Shown piece after piece: positions 6,617-8,717 of a stretch of DNA of 8,717 nt. Made by a program: the position numbers and the translations under genes. The stretch covers positions 1 through 8,717 of the forward strand of contig NCJP01000052.1 of the NCBI GenBank assembly GCA_002278985.1. Direction: 5' to 3'. The stretch is from Erythrobacter sp. 34-65-8 (GTDB lineage Bacteria > Pseudomonadota > Alphaproteobacteria > Sphingomonadales > Sphingomonadaceae). The notes beneath the pieces were generated by a model. It ran no database searches and had not been told where the DNA came from. It saw only the letters and a list, made by a program, of their open reading frames with translations. Position 1 is the stretch's first letter; each line of letters begins with the position of its first letter.

Positions 6617-7405
6617 TCAGGTGTAGGACCGGCGGGGGAAGACCAGCCGGGCCAGACCTGACGGGGCAAATGGCTTCCACGCGCCTTCCTTCTGCGCCAG
6701 CCGGTCAGCAATCGCGTAAATCGCTGCCGGGTTGACCCCAAGGCCGCAATGGCTGGCGATCACCTCGATGTTCTCGGTCTGCTTGCCCTGCTCCTGCACC
6801 GAACCGCGCCAGTGGACCACGCCATCGGTGCGGGTCAGGATCGAGGTGGTCGGCACCGGCGGCGCTTCGCCCAGATCGCGGAAACGGCCGCCCTGCATCG
6901 GCTCCGGCTCGTGGCCATTGAGCCATTCGAACAGGCGGCGGGCGTTGGTATGGTTGCGGTCATCGCTGATCGGACTACCGAGCGAGATCACCAGCCGCAC
7001 CTTGTCCGGCGCCTGCTTGGCCAGTTCGCGCGCGAATACGCCGCCCAGGCTCCAGCCGACCAGTGAGACCTTGCGGCCGGTCCGGTCGGCCAGCCGCTCG
7101 ACCCGGTCCGCCATCGCCGCGATGCGCGCGTTGTCGACCTTGACGTTGCGGCCCAGGCCCCAGCCTTCCGAAGTATAGCCCAGATCGTCGAGCAGCGAAC
7201 GCAAGGGCGCGGTCGAACGGTCGGAGGCCATGAAGCCAGGCAGCACCATCACGCCGTGGCCATCGCCCTTGGGCAAGGTTCGCAGCAGCGGACGCAAGGC
7301 ATAGAAACTGGCCAGCTCGCCCATGGCCCGGCCCGGCTCGGCCAGAGTCAGCAGGCGATGCGGCGGACGGGCCGTATCGCCCCTCTTCAGAGTGGCGGTG
7401 GTCAT
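6617..7405 (-). CDS. Alpha/beta hydrolase, putative lipase/esterase coupled to WS/DGAT
   Basis: This 262-residue protein has the alpha/beta hydrolase fold: VMVLPGFMASD (52-62) as the oxyanion strand-turn, LVGWSLGG with nucleophile Ser119, Asp194 in LTRTDGVVHW and His219 in IASHCGLGVNP, so a complete triad in the right order. No signal peptide or membrane segment is seen. It is unlike the HSL-type esterase that follows: it lacks HGGG and has GWSLG instead of GESAG, so the two are not recent duplicates. Its ATG overlaps the TGA of the WS/DGAT gene as ATGA, which means translational coupling; a purine-rich AGGA lies 12 nt before the ATG, a little far. The pairing with an acyltransferase that makes neutral lipid suggests it hydrolyses or remodels that lipid, or regulates the pool. 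This is inference from context; substrate is unknown. Confidence 0.88.
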   Translation of the reverse strand: MTTATLKRGDTARPPHRLLTLAEPGRAMGELASFYALRPLLRTLPKGDGHGVMVLPGFMASDRSTAPLRSLLDDLGYTSEGWGLGRNVKVDNARIAAMADRVERLADRTGRKVSLVGWSLGGVFARELAKQAPDKVRLVISLGSPISDDRNHTNARRLFEWLNGHEPEPMQGGRFRDLGEAPPVPTTSILTRTDGVVHWRGSVQEQGKQTENIEVIASHCGLGVNPAAIYAIADRLAQKEGAWKPFAPSGLARLVFPRRSYT

Positions 7406-8717
7406 GGCTTGCTGTTTTCCTTCCTGCTTTTCGGTGTGGCCCGCTTCGAACGCGCGGGCGTCTTTTTCGTTGCTTTCGCCTTAGCACCGGCCGTCGCCGG
7501 AGCTGGCGCTTCAGCAGGTGCCTTGGCTGCATCGCGCAGCTCGGCAAAGCTGTCCTCGATGCATTGGGCGTAGAATTCCGGATCGGGCATGGCCTTGCGG
7601 CAGGCGGTGAAGGCGATGGTCGCCTCGCTGCAATAGCTCTGCACCACGTGGCCAAGGCCGAGGCCGTCGGTCAGGCACAGCAGCCCCATCATGCTTTCGA
7701 GCCGCGCACCGCTGGAATAGATCGGCACCGGCGGGCCGGGCACATTGGTCACCACGGTCGAAAATACCGGCCCCACCCCGCGATTGGCGAGGCCCAGCCG
7801 CGTATAGAGCTGCGCGCCCAGCGCCATGAACAGCGCCGGGCTGGCCTTGCTCATCTCGGTCATGTTGCGCGCACCGAGCGCGTCTGTCATCGCCTTGGAA
7901 TTGTTGGTTTTCCTGTGGACATAACGCAGCCGCTCGACCGGGTCAGCGATGTGCGTGCCGAGCGGGGCGATCATTGCCGCGACCTGGTTGCCCATGTCGC
8001 CCTTTTCGTTCGACGAGCGGACCGAGATCGGGGCCATGGCAGTCAGAGTCTTCTTGGGCAGATCATCATGCTTGAGCAGGTATTTGCGCAGCGCACCGCC
8101 AATCACGGCAAGGAACACGTCGTTGACCTTGGCCCCCGGCGCCAGAGCACGGATCGCCTTGACGTCAGCCAGCGGCAGACTGCGCCCTTCGACCACCCGA
8201 TTGGGCGAAATGGCCTTGTTGAACCGGGTCTTGGGGGCGACCATTTCGCCCGACAGGCTGAATTCCTTCTTCACCAGTCCGGAAACGACCTTGGCCAGCC
8301 CCGGCGCGGCCCTGGCCGCCACCTCCAGCTGTTTCATCGGGTTGAGCAGCGCGTTGACGTAGCTCTTGCCCAGCAGCTCGACCGGAGACGGGACCTTGCC
8401 CGGCTTCCACTTGTCGGGCTTGTCCGGCGGCGGCGCATCCGGGGCAAGCGTGTGCATCGCCTCCATCAGGTCGATCCCGCTCATCCCGTCGATCGCGGCG
8501 TGGTGGACCTTGGTCACCATGGCGAAGCTGCCGGGGGCGACACCGGGCACGTTGTCGAGCCCTTCGACCACGGTAAATTCCCACGGCGGCCGTGTGAGGT
8601 CGAGCGGACGGGCAAAGATCCGCGCCGCCTGGATGCACAGCTGCCGCCAGTCGCCCGGCTTGGGCAGCGCGACATGGCGCACATGGTATTCAAGATCGAA
8701 GTCCGGATCCTCGATCC
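7402..8717 (-). CDS. WS/DGAT family wax ester synthase/diacylglycerol O-acyltransferase, N-terminus off right edge
   Basis: The reading frame is open to the window edge; 438 codons are visible and perhaps 60-80 N-terminal residues are missing. The first visible residues, EDPDFDLEYHVRHVALP, are internal family sequence, so the GTG at 8682 is not the start. The catalytic HHxxxDG is HHAAIDG (8485-8505), with His and Asp intact. NVPGPPVPIYSSGA and the C-terminal GLGLGHVVQSYCSE are also typical. The enzyme joins acyl-CoA to fatty alcohol or diacylglycerol, making wax esters or triacylglycerol at the membrane or lipid-body surface. The family is best known from Acinetobacter, Marinobacter and mycobacteria. 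The last ~40 residues, after FAELRDAAK, form an Ala/Lys/Pro/Arg-rich tail ending in SRKENSKP that is not part of the acyltransferase fold. The gene is first of three in a minus-strand cluster within the window and overlaps the next one by 4 bp. Specificity for wax ester or triacylglycerol cannot be told from sequence. Confidence 0.95.
   Translation of the reverse strand, partial: IEDPDFDLEYHVRHVALPKPGDWRQLCIQAARIFARPLDLTRPPWEFTVVEGLDNVPGVAPGSFAMVTKVHHAAIDGMSGIDLMEAMHTLAPDAPPPDKPDKWKPGKVPSPVELLGKSYVNALLNPMKQLEVAARAAPGLAKVVSGLVKKEFSLSGEMVAPKTRFNKAISPNRVVEGRSLPLADVKAIRALAPGAKVNDVFLAVIGGALRKYLLKHDDLPKKTLTAMAPISVRSSNEKGDMGNQVAAMIAPLGTHIADPVERLRYVHRKTNNSKAMTDALGARNMTEMSKASPALFMALGAQLYTRLGLANRGVGPVFSTVVTNVPGPPVPIYSSGARLESMMGLLCLTDGLGLGHVVQSYCSEATIAFTACRKAMPDPEFYAQCIEDSFAELRDAAKAPAEAPAPATAGAKAKATKKTPARSKRATPKSRKENSKP
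7403..7524 (-). other. Basic, low-complexity C-terminal tail of the WS/DGAT
   Basis: From KAPAEAPAPATAG to SRKENSKP the protein is almost only Ala, Pro, Lys, Arg, Ser and Thr, with about a dozen positive charges in the last 30 residues. It resembles histone-H1-like or phasin-type tails and is probably disordered. It may bind anionic membrane, polyphosphate or nucleic acid, or it may simply be a neutral extension. Confidence 0.6.

Noticed and set aside
5748..6626. Plus-strand open frame of 292 codons opposite the HSL-type esterase
   Set aside because: The minus strand has a complete catalytic triad and family motifs; this frame shows none and looks like a GC-driven shadow.
1..8717. Mobile elements, CRISPR arrays, tRNA/rRNA genes, toxin-antitoxin or phage-defence genes
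   Set aside because: No inverted-repeat ends, direct-repeat arrays, cloverleaf-like sequence or transposase/nuclease motifs were seen. Gene style is uniform, which argues against a recently acquired island.

Overview
The window is high-GC DNA (clearly above 60% G+C by eye) that is almost entirely coding, with mixed ATG, GTG and probably TTG starts. The proteins look alphaproteobacterial. The H+-pyrophosphatase, the GNAT/cupin pair, the TesB thioesterase and the WS/DGAT acyltransferase together suggest Sphingomonadales, possibly an Erythrobacter- or Novosphingobium-like organism. That placement rests on protein style from memory and was not checked by a search. No tRNA, rRNA, insertion sequence, CRISPR array or phage gene was seen.

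Layout, left to right. (1) At 1-228 on the minus strand is the N-terminus of a metallo-beta-lactamase-fold hydrolase that runs off the left edge. (2) A 175-bp divergent intergenic region follows, with a TATA-like promoter candidate and a strong leader hairpin. (3) hppA (404-2506, +) encodes a complete, predicted K+-independent, proton-pumping membrane pyrophosphatase. It is closed by a textbook rho-independent terminator with a TTCG loop. (4) A plus-strand cluster comes next: a FemAB/CelD-like GNAT acyltransferase (2692-3843), then 2 bp later a JmjC/cupin-like putative Fe(II)/2-oxoglutarate oxygenase (3846-4730), then a TesB-type acyl-CoA thioesterase (4763-5670). The thioesterase is split by a one-base frameshift in a run of C. 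(5) Converging on it, with shared stop-codon bases, is a minus-strand cluster read from right to left: a WS/DGAT wax ester/diacylglycerol acyltransferase (cut by the right edge), an alpha/beta hydrolase joined to it by an ATGA overlap, and an HSL-type GDXG esterase.

How the genes may work together. The minus-strand cluster looks like a neutral-lipid module: one enzyme that makes wax esters or triacylglycerols from acyl-CoA, and two different serine hydrolases that could break down or remodel them. The thioesterase on the other strand acts on the same acyl-CoA pool. The pyrophosphatase recovers energy from PPi, which acyl-CoA synthetases and other biosynthetic reactions release; a direct link to the lipid genes is only inference. 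The GNAT/oxygenase pair is probably one functional unit of unknown substrate and is the least characterised part of the window.

I do not see a clearly novel system. The points most worth checking are the thioesterase frameshift, the apparent lack of the metal-binding motif where it should appear in the left-edge hydrolase, the basic Ala/Lys/Pro tail on the WS/DGAT, and the coupled GNAT-oxygenase pair.
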